Origin: Nomia melanderi
Lineage: Eukaryota; Arthropoda; Insecta; Hymenoptera; Halictidae
Assembly: GCF_051020985.1 (NCBI RefSeq)
Contig: NC_135010.1
Coordinates: 4,772,001 to 4,836,000, forward strand
Direction: 5' to 3'
Length of the DNA stretch: 64,000 bases
Shown: piece after piece, positions 11,482 to 23,325 of the stretch
Position numbering within the stretch: position 1 is the stretch's first letter
Layout: the number at the start of each line of letters is the position of its first letter
Made by a program: the position numbers and the translations under genes
Notes under the pieces: generated by a model
Databases searched by the model: none
What the model saw: the letters and a program-made list of their open reading frames with translations, nothing else
Told to the model about the DNA's origin: nothing

Positions 11482-13273
11482 CGGACAGAGGTGAATTTTC
11501 ATCGGGATTTAACGTCGACCGTGATTTAAACCTTTAATCTGCTGGAGAAATGATGCTCTTCGGCTTAAGCAGATCGAGTGAACAGTAATCCTCAGTGGTT
11601 GTTTGTAGAGTAGTTATTGCTTTGATGGAAGAATTTTGTTGGAAATAATGAAATCGCGTTCGTGTGGAAGGCTCAAATACAGTGGATGGTTTGTAGTGTA
11701 AGATCTTCTTTAGCTCTTCCGCGCGATGTTTCAACGATTAATACGTTAAGGGGATGATGAACGGTTTATCTTCCAGTTAGAGGTAGAGGATGTTAAAAAG
11801 GGATTGAGTGGGCTGAGATTGGAAGCTTGAGACGGCTCGACTCTGCATTACTCTGGTTGAGGGTGGTAGAACTGTTACTAGGATGAAGTTTACAGAGTTT
11901 TGTTTAGGAAATTTAGAAGTTTTAGTGATTGTTTTATTTAGTCCCTAGTCTGAGGTGTTTCTGATGATTCTTTCCTGAATTTGTATCAATAACATTGTAT
12001 CCGATATTACTAATTTAGTAGTTTACTGATTTTATTAAAGAACTAATAGTCACTTCACTAATTTATTAATTTATTTTAGTAATTTAGTTATAAAGTTTGA
12101 CAAGTAGGAATGTTGTACTTGCGCACACATGTTTATGAGATTGTAAATAATAATAGAAATAAAATACAAATTAAATTATATTCCAATCGATGAAACCGAG
12201 ATATTGTACAGAGTGATAGACTAGTTGTATCTGATGCAAGACCATTTATTTGTTGCGATTTTCTGACACGATTTGCAATTAAAATGGAAGATATGGCTTT
12301 AAATATTTAAGAGAATGCTCATGTTCGATTTAAATGGTTATTCAGGTTCATAAGGATAAATTGCTTAACAAGAAATATAGCATGCAATGAAGAATGTTCT
12401 GAATTGTTTTATGCAATTACCACGACTCAGTTCTATTGTGAGTCATTTTAAGAAGCTGTCGTTATATTTACACTCTGGGACGTACACTAATAGATAAAAG
12501 GATAAGGCACTGTAACAATCTCTGGATTATGCATCAACTTGTACGTACATACACATAAACAAATTTATGTAACAAAAATACCAAGCATTCATTCTGAAAT
12601 AATACATTACAAAGTAAAATAAATTGTTCGACCAATCAGTTGTTTATACAGAAATTATGAAATTAAGTTTATATTGTAACATGTAACCCAGTGAATTAGA
12701 AGAAGCATTAAAAACAAATGAAATTACGCATTTTCTTGTAATAATAGTAAATACAATTTTTTAAATGAATTTATTTAAATAATTTAAATCTAATTGTTAA
12801 AAAATTTAATTTATTTAAATACTTTCATCGCATTAAGAATAAAATATTATTGTAATATATAATTCTTACTGTACTTTTGGTTTAACCGTTGGTACCATTT
12901 TCGTTTAAAAATACGCGTACACTGACATCGGAACGAACGAGTTGAAAAAGACAAATCTATTAGAGTCAACCAGACCTCACACGAATAATGCAGGGTTGAA
13001 TCTTCCATTCGACGAATAGAGATTGCTCAAGAGCCGAGGAATTCTCGAAGAACACTCGAGTCGAAGAATTGTTGCGACAGGAAGACAATCGAAAACGTTC
13101 CGATCGCGAGGTCCGAGCTTGGTTCTCGGTAACGCCGACCGGAAATTAAGATGCAGCTCGCCGGAATCGCTGTAATTTGGTCGCGAAACGTTTATGAACT
13201 TTTAACGAGCAACGCGGAAAGCACGCGGGACGAAGAATCGGCCATGGAAGCCAGTCAAAGCGAATTTCGGCCA
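11482..13273. other. AT-rich 3' flank, no gene recognised
   Basis: Spacer after the receptor gene. The first few hundred bases may belong to a long 3' UTR. The region 12960-13273 is GC-rich and has no convincing open frame. Confidence 0.6.
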
Positions 13274-13710
13274 TTAACTCTTTACGGACGAAGAATTTTT
13301 GAAGTGTTCTAAACATTTCGCAGAGGAAGTTAAATTGTATACAGGTCTCGTACATTCCCACGGCAAAGAAACCTTTCCACTGATCTCTTGTTATTTAATA
13401 CTAAAACTATCAGACGGGTTAAAACAACTAATTCCTGATTTCTTCCTTTTGCAATTATTAAAAAGATAACAGATGTTTCTATAAGAAGATATTAGAGAAA
13501 TTAATTTAGCAAGTATGCAAACTGAATTTTAAATTAATTAAAGTCTCAATAGATGCACTCCTCGAGTTTCTATAAAGAAATATCAAAAAATCAATTTAGC
13601 TGCTCGGTAATTATAGTGTTAAACGGTTTACTTACGTCTTTGCGACTTTGCATTCGAAATATGGAAGTGTCACGTCGCCAAAATAATGGTATTCGTCCTT
13701 AAAGGGTTAA
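13274..13710. mobile_element. TTAA element interrupted by a nested family E MITE
   Basis: Outer ends are TTAACTCTTTACGGACGAA (13274) and its inverted partner ending TTAA at 13707-13710, read inward TTAACCCTTTAAGGACGAA. A complete family E element sits inside (13395-13622), so the outer element is older. Without it, the outer element is about 210 bp. Confidence 0.7.
13395..13622. mobile_element. MITE family E copy 1, nested
   Basis: 228 bp between TTAA repeats. The left end is TTAATACTAAAACTATCAGA, and the right end read inward is TTAACACTATAATTACCGAG. It matches 39083-39311 in length and along its interior (for example TTGCAATTATTAAAAA, and AGATGTTTCT). Confidence 0.75.
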
Positions 13711-15629
13711 TACGGTACGTGCACACGAGTTATTAGATTATTAATGTCACCGTGCGAATGGGTATCGCCTCCTTCGAATGAAACCTCGGATTTGCATTGT
13801 CCTTTCGTAACAAATCGGTCTGATCCGATGCCTTATTCCAAAAAAAGACTTCTGCGTATGATCAGACTTGTCTCTGGACAAGAGATGGGTTCGAATCTTT
13901 TTCACTTTTGGGATATGTTAACATGGTGGGCAATTTTCGATGAGATTAACTTATATCACTATATACGAGAAATGTCAACTATAGTATTGTTAGTTAATGT
14001 ACTTTAAATAAATATGCTGACAAAATATTTAATATTCTTTAAATGATGTAGTAATTAAAGAGATTTCTCGTTTCAGGTACAGAATGTCTTGATAAATTCA
14101 TACATGGAAAGTGAAGAAGACTCACCAATTCGAAGTTTTTAAATAAAATTTAATTTACTAATAGAGGTTTACTCATCGCTTGAAATTAGTAATAAGTTTC
14201 CTAAGTATTATCAATTCTAATTACAACTAGTAGGAAAACTGTAGCTAATTTTATGAAACATCGATGACGATGCATCACTGATAGTTATTTACAAACGAAG
14301 AGCTTATTTTCACTTTCGGTACAAACTAGGTGATTTAAAGAATACTAAATAATAATATAGTAATATTAAGTAACAATAAGGTATTTGAGCTTTTTCACAT
14401 AGTGATATAGGTTAAACTCATTGAAAATTGATGAGTGTGTCAATATTAGACAAAAAGAGAAAAGGACTCAAACCTATCGTTTATCTAGAGACATGTTCTA
14501 GAACAAACCTCAAGGGACTTTGAAGCTGATGCTACTTTCATGAGACTTTTTTAGTTGGCAATACATGGATCATAACATATCGTACAAATAACAACAAAAA
14601 TTCAGACTCATCAATTTTCCAGGGACTAATGCCGAGGCAAATCTCATTGTGTACAGGAGCCTTAAGGAGACACGTTATGAACGTGAAGTGTAATCCCGTG
14701 TTAACCCATTTGCATCGTTAGGAGATTTAGAGCTCGCATTAGGCAATGTTTAACCATTAAATCTGTAACGCATTCAATGATTAAATAGGCACAACTTGTT
14801 ATATTAATTAAATATTCTATTATCTATCACCACGCTGAATATTCTATTATTGATCACAATGTGAAATGGACGCATTGATTCCATCACTGAGTAATTAGAG
14901 ATTAAAGTAGGAGTCTTAATGATTGAATGGATCAATGATCCAATTGGTTACTTGATTGTCAATCAGATTAATAATTATGTATAATATTGTTAAAGAGTTT
15001 TGTTATTTCTCGATCGCACTTTAAAAATTGATCTAAATAGTAGATAGAATGAAAACTGTATATACCTTGCATAAAATTCATTAATACTTTTAGTCAACAA
15101 TCAATAACTAGGAATTAATAGTAATAATTAGAGAAGCGACGTTAACTTTATCAATGATTGCTGATGATTCGATTTTGATGATTTAAGAACATTCGAATGA
15201 ATACAATTGATGAGAATACTTGTTATTTGCAGTTAGTAAATTATGTAAATACCTGTTTCATTTGATAGAAAGAATGAACTTATAGGACCCAAAGATTTTG
15301 TATTGTACATACATCCCTACACGATGTAAATGGATTAACAAACGCTTTTGCTACTAAGGTATTCCCTCCTTATAATCGCGCCCCAACGATCTCGTTATAA
15401 AAGCGACGCTATCCCTATCGGATCGTGACATTTTCGTTTACTTACATATCCTCGTCGCTTTCACCGTTAGGGGTACGGAAAAGTCTTTTCGCATTTCAAA
15501 CCGTGCGATTTCAATATTTCGAATCTGAGCCAACAAGTTTCCATAAAGAGGAAATGGAAAAGATGATTCAAACATGCGAATAGGTCCTTGAATATGACAG
15601 CGATAATGTCATTACTTAAATACAGGTAA
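13711..15629. other. AT-rich spacer, no gene recognised
   Basis: No open frame with family signal. An 87-codon open frame at 13744-14007 has no recognisable domain. A TATA-like TTATAAAAGCG lies near 15393 in a small GC-richer patch, with nothing downstream that looks like a transcript. Confidence 0.55.
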
Positions 15630-16029
15630 TTAGTGTTGTAAAAACGAGTCTTGAACCTCAAGTCTCGAAAGTTGCAGCCGAACTCAGGATTTAAGATGTA
15701 AAAACTGGTCTTTAACGCTCGAATCATTATGCTTGAAGACTCGAGGCGATTTGATTCTTCGAGCATAAAGACTTTAGCGTTGAAGATGAACGAGTTAAGT
15801 TTACCTTTTTTATCTGAAGGCAATATAGGTCTTTATAAAAGCGTTTTAAATCGTGTTAGTTAGATTAAATTCTTTAAATCAGCTTAACATATTATATGCA
15901 AATAAATCATATGCGCTGAAATTTAAAGAAAGAATTTTCGAATAAAATTGTCAGTCAGTAAGGTGTTAAGGCTCAGATCGAGCTTTTAAAGCTAAAATGC
16001 TGAGCACTGACGCTTCAGAGACTCAGTCT
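15630..16029. repeat. Diverged left part of the GACTTGAGC minisatellite region
   Basis: Scattered related words (CTTGAACCTCAAG, GAAGACTCGAGG, GCTTCAGAGACTCAG) resemble the ordered array at 16517-16945. The last unit before 16030 is broken by the family G element. Confidence 0.45.
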
Positions 16030-16502
16030 TTAACCATTTGAGGCCCAGGGGCCATTGAAAAAACACTGTCGAAAACTACCGAACAGCACAATAATGTTTG
16101 CCTGAATTAATTAATCAAGCGGCGCGATAGCGCTTTTCTTATTTTGTGTCGACAAATACCAGTCAGCGCGACAGCGCTTGATTGAATTTATGTTTGCTGG
16201 TGCCAAGTAACGGATTCACACTCGTTTCCACGTCGTCAAACTTGTATTATCTTTATAATTTTTTTCAGTAAAAATTATTGAAAAGATGACAACAAAATAT
16301 AAAATGTCTTACTTGTATTATTTACATAAAAAAAAGAAAAAAAAAACTAGCGACAGCATGTACGTATGGAAAAAAAGTTGAGCGCACTATTTCGACAGAC
16401 TGTGAGCGTACCATCAGTTGTCCGTAGCGTATAAATATACTGGGTCTTTTCGACATAAAATCTAAACAGCGCTATCGAGCTGCTTAGGACTTAAACGGTT
16501 AA
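16030..16502. mobile_element. Family G TTAA element inserted in a minisatellite
   Basis: 473 bp bounded by TTAA at 16030-16033 and 16499-16502. Inverted ends are TTAACCATTTGAGGCC and, read inward from the right, TTAACCGTTTAAGTCC. GCGCTATCG-type words recur inside (GCGCGATAGCGC, GCGCGACAGCGC, GCGCTATCGAGC). No coding capacity. Minisatellite words occur on both flanks. Confidence 0.65.
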
Positions 16503-16516
16503 GGTTGAGCCTTAAA

Positions 16517-16945
16517 GCTTCGAGGACTTGAACTTTATGAAATATTAAGCCTGCAATATTGAACTGTGACGCTTCGAGGACTTGAACTTTATAGAATATT
16601 AAACCCTCAAGATTCAGCATTTATGGTTCAGCTTTGAACCTTTAAAGACTTGAGCTTTACAGAATTCTAAGCCTTCAAGATTCCGCGTTTCAGATTCAGT
16701 TTTGAAGTTTTCAGGACTTGAGTTTTATAAGATATTAAGTCTTTAACATTGAACTCTGAAGCTTCAAGGACTTGAGCTTTATAGAACCCTAAGCCTTCAA
16801 GATTCGGTATTTAAGGTTGAGCTCTGAAGCTTCAAAGACTTGAGCTTTGTAGAACAATAAGCTTTCAAGGTTGAGCTTTGAAGCTTGGAGGGCTTGAGCA
16901 TTATAGAATGTTAAGCCTTGAAGGTTGAGCCTTGAAGCTTCGAGA
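16517..16945 (+). repeat. Minisatellite with 54/68-bp alternating spacing
   Basis: Eight units share GCTTCGAGGACTTGAGCTTT or close variants. Taking the base after GCTT as marker, units fall at 16521, 16575, 16643, 16711, 16765, 16833, 16887 and 16941, giving spacings of 54, 68, 68, 54, 68, 54 and 54 bp. The long form therefore carries exactly 14 extra bases each time. No open frame spans the array. Confidence 0.85.
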
Positions 16946-16960
16946 ATTCCAGCGTTTTAC

Positions 16961-19900
16961 AACACTATAGGTAATCACTCACTTTTTATTACTTTCCAGC
17001 GAAGTTTTACGATAAAAAGGAGAAGACTTTCCAGTACTCCTACTACTTTCCGGCTCTATCGGTAAAACAGCAGTGAATCGGTGGAAAACTAAGTATATCC
17101 ACTGTTCTCGATGAACACTCTAACGTGAACTGAACGATGCGAGTGTATAAAGGGAATACTGTAGAATTGGTTGCACGGAACAAAGCTTGGCTGCGTGCGT
17201 TCTAAATACTTGCGTGCCATGAAACACTTTCGAAATATTGCAACAGAGAAGATAGATGAAATCTGTTAAATAGATTGTTGAACAAGAAGTGGACGTTCTA
17301 GAGAAACTAGCGGTTGCTAATTATGCGTTATGATTAATAGTTCTGATTATTATAGATACGCTTACGAGGTGACAATTATATTTATGATATAATGTCCCTT
17401 TAAATTAAGTTCAAGTACTCTCTTAAACAACCTTTTAAATTAACTTCTCCTCTGCGTTGTAGGGTAACTAATTTTTATGTAAAATAAAGGTTATCCTTTT
17501 CATTGAGAGATCTTTGAGTTGAATATAAATTCGTTAATAAGATTATCTTATTATTAAAATTCACACTCTAGTTGGAAAAAGGAAATTTTAAACGAACTTC
17601 GAAAAATAAATTTGTACACTGTTCTTCTGTGAAAAGTTAATGCTTACACAAGAAGAAACTAATTGTTATAACAATGTCAAAATTACACTTAGTCGAGTAG
17701 AACATAATTCCACTTATTCGGGTATCTTTCAATAGATTAAACTAGAAAGCTCTAAATTTGAAATAGAATAAGTATCGAAGGAGAAGTTCGATATAGAATT
17801 TTAATGTTAAAACCATTTTCCACTTCATGTACAACAATCTAGTGTTCTATATAAATTATAGAATATTTTAAGTGCAAGCGTTGAATATAATTTGGAATAG
17901 CCTAAAAATAATTTGTTTCATTAAGTCTATTTTAATTTTCTCAATGATTTTCAAACAATTGAATAGTCAGTTGCTGAATACACGCAAATTTTTCCGAAAT
18001 TGTATGACGACATTTGATTTTTCAGAACTGTATAATTTAGTTGAACTTGTATGTATTTCTGATTCAGGAATCTCAAAGAATTTTTTTTCTATCTATATCG
18101 TATCAGACGCAATAATCGATCCAGTACAGTGGTCGTGTATTATCTGAGAGACACTCTGCCTCGTTAGTATTACTGAGTACTCGAAGCAATGGAAATGAAG
18201 ACATTCAAATATTACTGAGATACAGATATCTGAAGTCACGTGATGAGAAGCTCGAAGAAAAAGTATAAAAGAATTGGAGAAGAAGCAAATATATAATCAC
18301 AGGAAATTAATCGAACATAAAAACCGAACTCAACATTATGATAAATACATAATAAGATAATTATTTCTTTAAACTGGATTTTCTCAAGAGTTAATTAGTC
18401 CACTTAATTTATCGATAACGATCAATTTTTCATGAGAAATCTGGCAGTTGAATATAAACTTACACATAGTAATTTTACATATTTAAATCCTCTGATAATA
18501 ATCAAATCTAAAGAAAAGACAAAATGGTTAATAATCATAGATGAATAAAGTCTTAGATACGAAAAAACAAGAATGAATTATCCACTGCAAAATACAAGTG
18601 ACAAATGTTCGACATATTGGTTGCTAATGATTGTCTGCGAGACAACGAAGTTTATTCGGCTGAAAATGTGTTAAGAACACGACGTGCACGTTTCTTGGCG
18701 ACTTAGTGTGCTATCTCGTACACCGGGAAGAGAAATACGCGCGCCTTAAATGTCAAGGATGTCTCTTCCGGTATGCGATCCGGGATTATCGAGGACTCAA
18801 TGTAAACGGAGCTGGTTACGTCGATCACTGAAAGGTTCTGGTAATAAAACTACTCGCCAGCAGGGTAAAGGCTACGAAAAAGTGGTATCGATCCGGTGTC
18901 TCTTAGAGCGACCACGCGTGCTGGACAATACGAGATGGAAAAATCGAAATGACAGGGTAATTTCAGGTGAGATGGCTCGATCTTATTAAAATTGTCAAAT
19001 ATTTTTCATTTTCTCGAATGACATACTGAATCTTGTGTAGAAACCTGTTTAACTATTCTTCTTAGATAGGTATCTTCATTTTCATAAATATATTTTATTT
19101 CAGGTTCGGTATAAATGATATTTATGAAGTAATAGTTCTTTCTCAAAAAGTGGTCCATCTCTCCCTGATTTTCTGTATAGTGTTATATACGGAAGAGATT
19201 TAAATTTTGGTTTTGGTAATTGTTTCGAATCACGACTCCATTTAAATTAATGGCTCAGAATAATAGTAATCTAACTATTATATTATAATAACTTTATAAT
19301 AATAAGTTATAATGTAATTGGTAATTTTTAATTACTGTTGATTATTGATATTAATAATTGTAATATTAGTAGTTACTTAATTGAAAAATATTTTAAAAAC
19401 GCACTTGAGAATTTATAAATTGAAGTTAAACAAATAATAGTAATGTGAATATTAGGTTGCAAAAATTACTCTCACAATACTTTTAATATGTTTTAATAAC
19501 CAGATTTAATTTAAAACACTCAAATCTATGTATTTCGGTCTACATAAGAAACCAACAGAGTTACTAACAAAATTGACAGTCTAACTGAAGGTGAAGCTAG
19601 GATGAGAAACAATTACCTTGATCATTATTGTTCACCTACGAATAATAGTTTTTTGCTCAAAAACTGAAAATAAATCTGCGCAAAAAATATGTAATGAAAC
19701 AAATTTCGTTAGTTAACAGTAGCTTACTAGATTTTTACATACTGCTCTATTGTTATTTTAAAAGTTCCAACTAGAAAACCGTAAACTGTTACAATTGTTA
19801 ATTATTAAATCTGTGGTTTGAAGAATGGACTATTATCAACAGTCAGAACATCTACATAAGGAGTGTTCCAATATGAGTGAATCGTTGAATTAAAATAGAA

Positions 19901-21581
19901 TAAGAAGTATGCAAGTGTGTTACCTTTCAAACATTCCTAAGCTTGTAAATGTTAGGTTGACTCGTCGTAGAATGCAAATGTTGCGACATATTGACCGCCA
20001 AATTAATGCTGAACAATCGATTAAATGTGGTAAAACGAGCGATCGAATGTAAGATTGTATGAACGTGTTTGCGATTGTTTGCGAACGTTTGTAAATGTTT
20101 AACGACTAATGAACGACTGTTTCATGATAAATCGATACTACGTAAGTGTGACTGCGAATGTTTGACGTATTTTTCAGCTTAACCTCGACTGGTTTGAGAA
20201 TGTTTGAAAAATGTGAATTTATAAAGGACCCACATGTATCGCGCGACGAAAATATTTATGTGAATCGATACTCAGAATTGTAGCAATAACGGAACTGAAT
20301 ATTTCGTGACAACACAAGAGATATACGTACATTGACATATTCATTTCATTACGAAATGTGCTTCATACTATTAACCATTGAATATAATATCGTTCAAACG
20401 ACCATTCTGACTCTGCTCTATATTATGAATTCGATTATTTCGATTTTTGATGATCCTCTGTCATAATTCAGGCTGAACGCTACGAATAGCTTCGCAAATA
20501 TTGGTCTCCAATTGCTCAATTAATTGTGTATAGTCTGCTAAAAAAACTTTTAAAAACAAACATCGACCAGTTAGTGTTTGTTTGCGATTCGACGGAAGCT
20601 CAGTAGGTCAATGATGTTGATCGCGGAGTCCTCGAAGCATACGAAACGCAACACGAATTAAAAGCAAATTTTAATATTAACTCAAATGATTTCTGTTCTT
20701 TGAACCTTTTATCACTCTAGAATAATCTGTCAAATATTACCGATGGTATGCGACAGTTTCAATAACAAAAGGCTAATAATTCACAGACGAAATTCGTTTA
20801 ATACTGGAACTACGAGATGTATTAATAAGGGTGATCTATTTAAATTTAAAGGCATAAATGTTTTTCGGGAAAATTATGAAATGAATGAATTCAATGATGA
20901 TCGTATAATTAAAATTGATTAATTTAATTATTGAAATATAGATTGTAGTGTTAGCTCCTTATTTTACGATTTCTTTAGAATTTATTTTAATTAAAGATAT
21001 TAAAGCAATTAATAACTAATGATTTGTTATAAGAAAAATAGAAATTTATATTTCTTGTAGATCTACATCTTCTGTGAAGATCTAATATCGATAACGGAGG
21101 AACAACATTTTACATTAACCATGAATAAATAATCTTGATATGTATCAATCCCTATTTGAAATCTTTGGAACGAGAATATTATAAGAAAAGGGGTTAAAGG
21201 ATCCATCACTCCTATCGAAACACTCTTTAGCCCATAAAAGAGAACGATCGATCCCTTTCCTCCCGGGAAATTCTAAATAGAACTCGCGGCGAAATTAATT
21301 CAGCGGACGCTAAGACGGGTCAAAGTCGATAACAGACCGCTGCATTATCTTGAAACAGTGAAAAGTGAATCGTGCGCGCGAACGTGCGAAAAGCAGGAAA
21401 AGAAAGCTGACGCGTATTAATTTTCTTGATAGCGTGAAATGCTTAGTCGTTTTCGTCGGATTAGCATCGATCACGATCAAATTCTATATTGAATATCAAA
21501 TTTTATTATCGCGTACTCGATTTTTACTAAGATTCTAACGAGAAATGCGATACAGTTTCAAGAGAACTGCAATAAAACTAT
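16961..21581. other. AT-rich spacer with minor GC-richer patches, no gene recognised
   Basis: The GC-richer patches at about 18650-18970 and 21200-21560 contain short open frames (for example 18750-18989) with no domain signature. Other DNA is AT-rich and featureless to me. Confidence 0.55.
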
Positions 21582-21832
21582 ATAACGACTTGCGCTGGAA
21601 AGACGTGCCACGCACGTCGAGACGTTTCTGTTGCAAAATTCTCAATTATGTCTTTCACACATTGACAATCTTGTTGCATTACGCCCACGAGATTGTTTCG
21701 AAATGTATCACTCTATATAGAATGATTAACAAATAAAATTGGTGTACATATCAGCGTAAAATAGGTAAAAACAAAATTCATCGCGCAAGACATTGCCAAC
21801 TCTCTGAATTCATTTCCAGCGCAAGTGGTTAA
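21582..21832 (-). mobile_element. MITE family D copy 1
   Basis: About 251 bp. The left end has decayed TTAA, then CTTGCGCTGGAAAGACGTGCC; the right end is CATTTCCAGCGCAAGTGGTTAA. The copy is the reverse of 33561-33940: its right half, reverse complemented, follows the left half of that element word by word (CTGAATTCATTTCCAGCGC, TTTTACCTATTT). Confidence 0.7.
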
Positions 21833-22938
21833 AATAAATTTTTGTAATGTTGTTGTAAGCAGCATTTAATATTTGGCAATTTATGGTTTTGTGTATAATT
21901 TTGGGAAAGTTAGAAACTGAATACGTTTTTAGCGGTTATCATAAGTGATCGTTTAGTATTATATTCATATTACTAAGTGGCTGATTTAGAAATTGTTCCA
22001 TTGTTGTATATAATCTGACATGAAAAAGAAATTTGTTACTTTTATGACAAATTTAAAACAAAACATATGTAAAAAAAATATTGTGTAATTTAGTTGTGAA
22101 AGAAATCATAGAGCAAGAGGTTAACGTAAGATCTAACCCTCCATTCAATTATACAAAATTTTCTAGGTAAACATTCACAAGATTATATTTTATTGAACAA
22201 TCGTTAATTATATTGAAAAATAATTGTTTAAAATATTGTTTGCAACAGTAAGGTTCCAGCAATGTTATAGCAAATTATTTGGAGTATCTGAAATACAATT
22301 TTCACCTGAACGAAAGAATGGAAAATTTTATTATATTAACATATAATATTTGTTATACTAAAATGTTAATTAATATAATTTACGATAAAAGAATTTTCTG
22401 CGAATAACAAGCTTAAACGAATAAGTAAAGCGAGACGGATAAAGTAATTTTACAGCGAATATCGAACTTTAATTGATAAGGAAACTGAAATGTATAAAAT
22501 ATGTACTGCGGATAGAGTATAACGAGTAACTATAACGTGGACGAAATATTCAGTTAACAAGCGTTCGTTCAGCTAATTATTTCAGACGAACATTTACCGG
22601 GAACGAAATGTACGTATACCCGAAAAACTATATGCAAAACAGAAATAATAACGTGTACGTTGCGAGGGCAACGTTTCCACCGATTGTACGAAATAATTAA
22701 ACGGACCTGGGGCAATTGTTCGTTCGTACCTCACGAACGTAATCCTGTTTCGCATTGTTAAAGAGTTTCTAATAAAGTGAACCCTGTATGTTTGTGCGTG
22801 GGCATGAGCGAACGTGCGTGTCTGTTACATACGTGTACAAATTGTCCACAGAATTTTGCTCCGCGACGATTGCATATGCTACGTGTCAACGTGGGAGTAA
22901 CTTCTCGAAACTCGCGGAAGACTTTCCGGTGAACTTCC

Positions 22939-23061
22939 GTGAACTGTATCCTCGAGAGTAAAACCGATACCTATCGTGGAACAATAACTTTCCGGGAGAT
23001 CTTCTTTTATTCTATGATCTCCGTAGATTTTACAGTTTCGAGTTTGATTCTACTATGGACG
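22939..23061 (+). CDS. Candidate first coding exon with signal-peptide-like end (weak)
   Basis: In a GC-richer patch, an open frame from the ATG at 22939 (or the in-frame ATG at 23014) runs into a strong donor, ACG followed by GTAAGTAAG at 23062. From the second ATG the peptide is MISVDFTVSSLILLWT, a short N-terminus with a hydrophobic core that could be a signal peptide, ending in phase 0. Large-intron insect genes for cell-surface proteins often start this way. No downstream exon was recognised, and the short length means chance is a real possibility. Confidence 0.15.
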
Positions 23062-23079
23062 GTAAGTAAGCTAGAAATG

Positions 23080-23325
23080 TGGAATATTATTGAAATGTTA
23101 GGAGCATACAGTTTAACTTTACTACGATACTTTGTTTGGAAGTTTAAAATATTATTGAAAGATTAGGAGCATATAGTTTAACACTACTGCGGTATTTAGT
23201 TTATTTGGAAATTTGGAATATTACTGAAAGATTAGGAGCATATAGTTTATTCCTGCTGGGGTACTTAATTTAACTAGAAAATTGAAGTGTTATGAAAAGA
23301 TTAGGAGTATACTATTTAATAATAA
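23080..23325 (+). repeat. Minisatellite, period 65-69 bp, about 3.5 units
   Basis: The word GATTAGGAGCATATAGTTTA or variants recurs at 23101, 23166, 23235 and 23304 (GGAG positions), spacing 65, 69 and 69 bp. It starts just after the donor-like site at 23062. Confidence 0.8.

Noticed and set aside
13880..13910. GGTTCGAATC, resembling a tRNA T-loop
   Set aside because: No acceptor stem, D-arm or anticodon arm at proper spacing.
15385..15430. TATA-like TTATAAAAGCG as a promoter
   Set aside because: No downstream transcript or coding exon recognised; single motif in AT-rich DNA.
15467..15823. 118-codon open frame on the - strand
   Set aside because: Overlaps the diverged minisatellite region; composition looks random.
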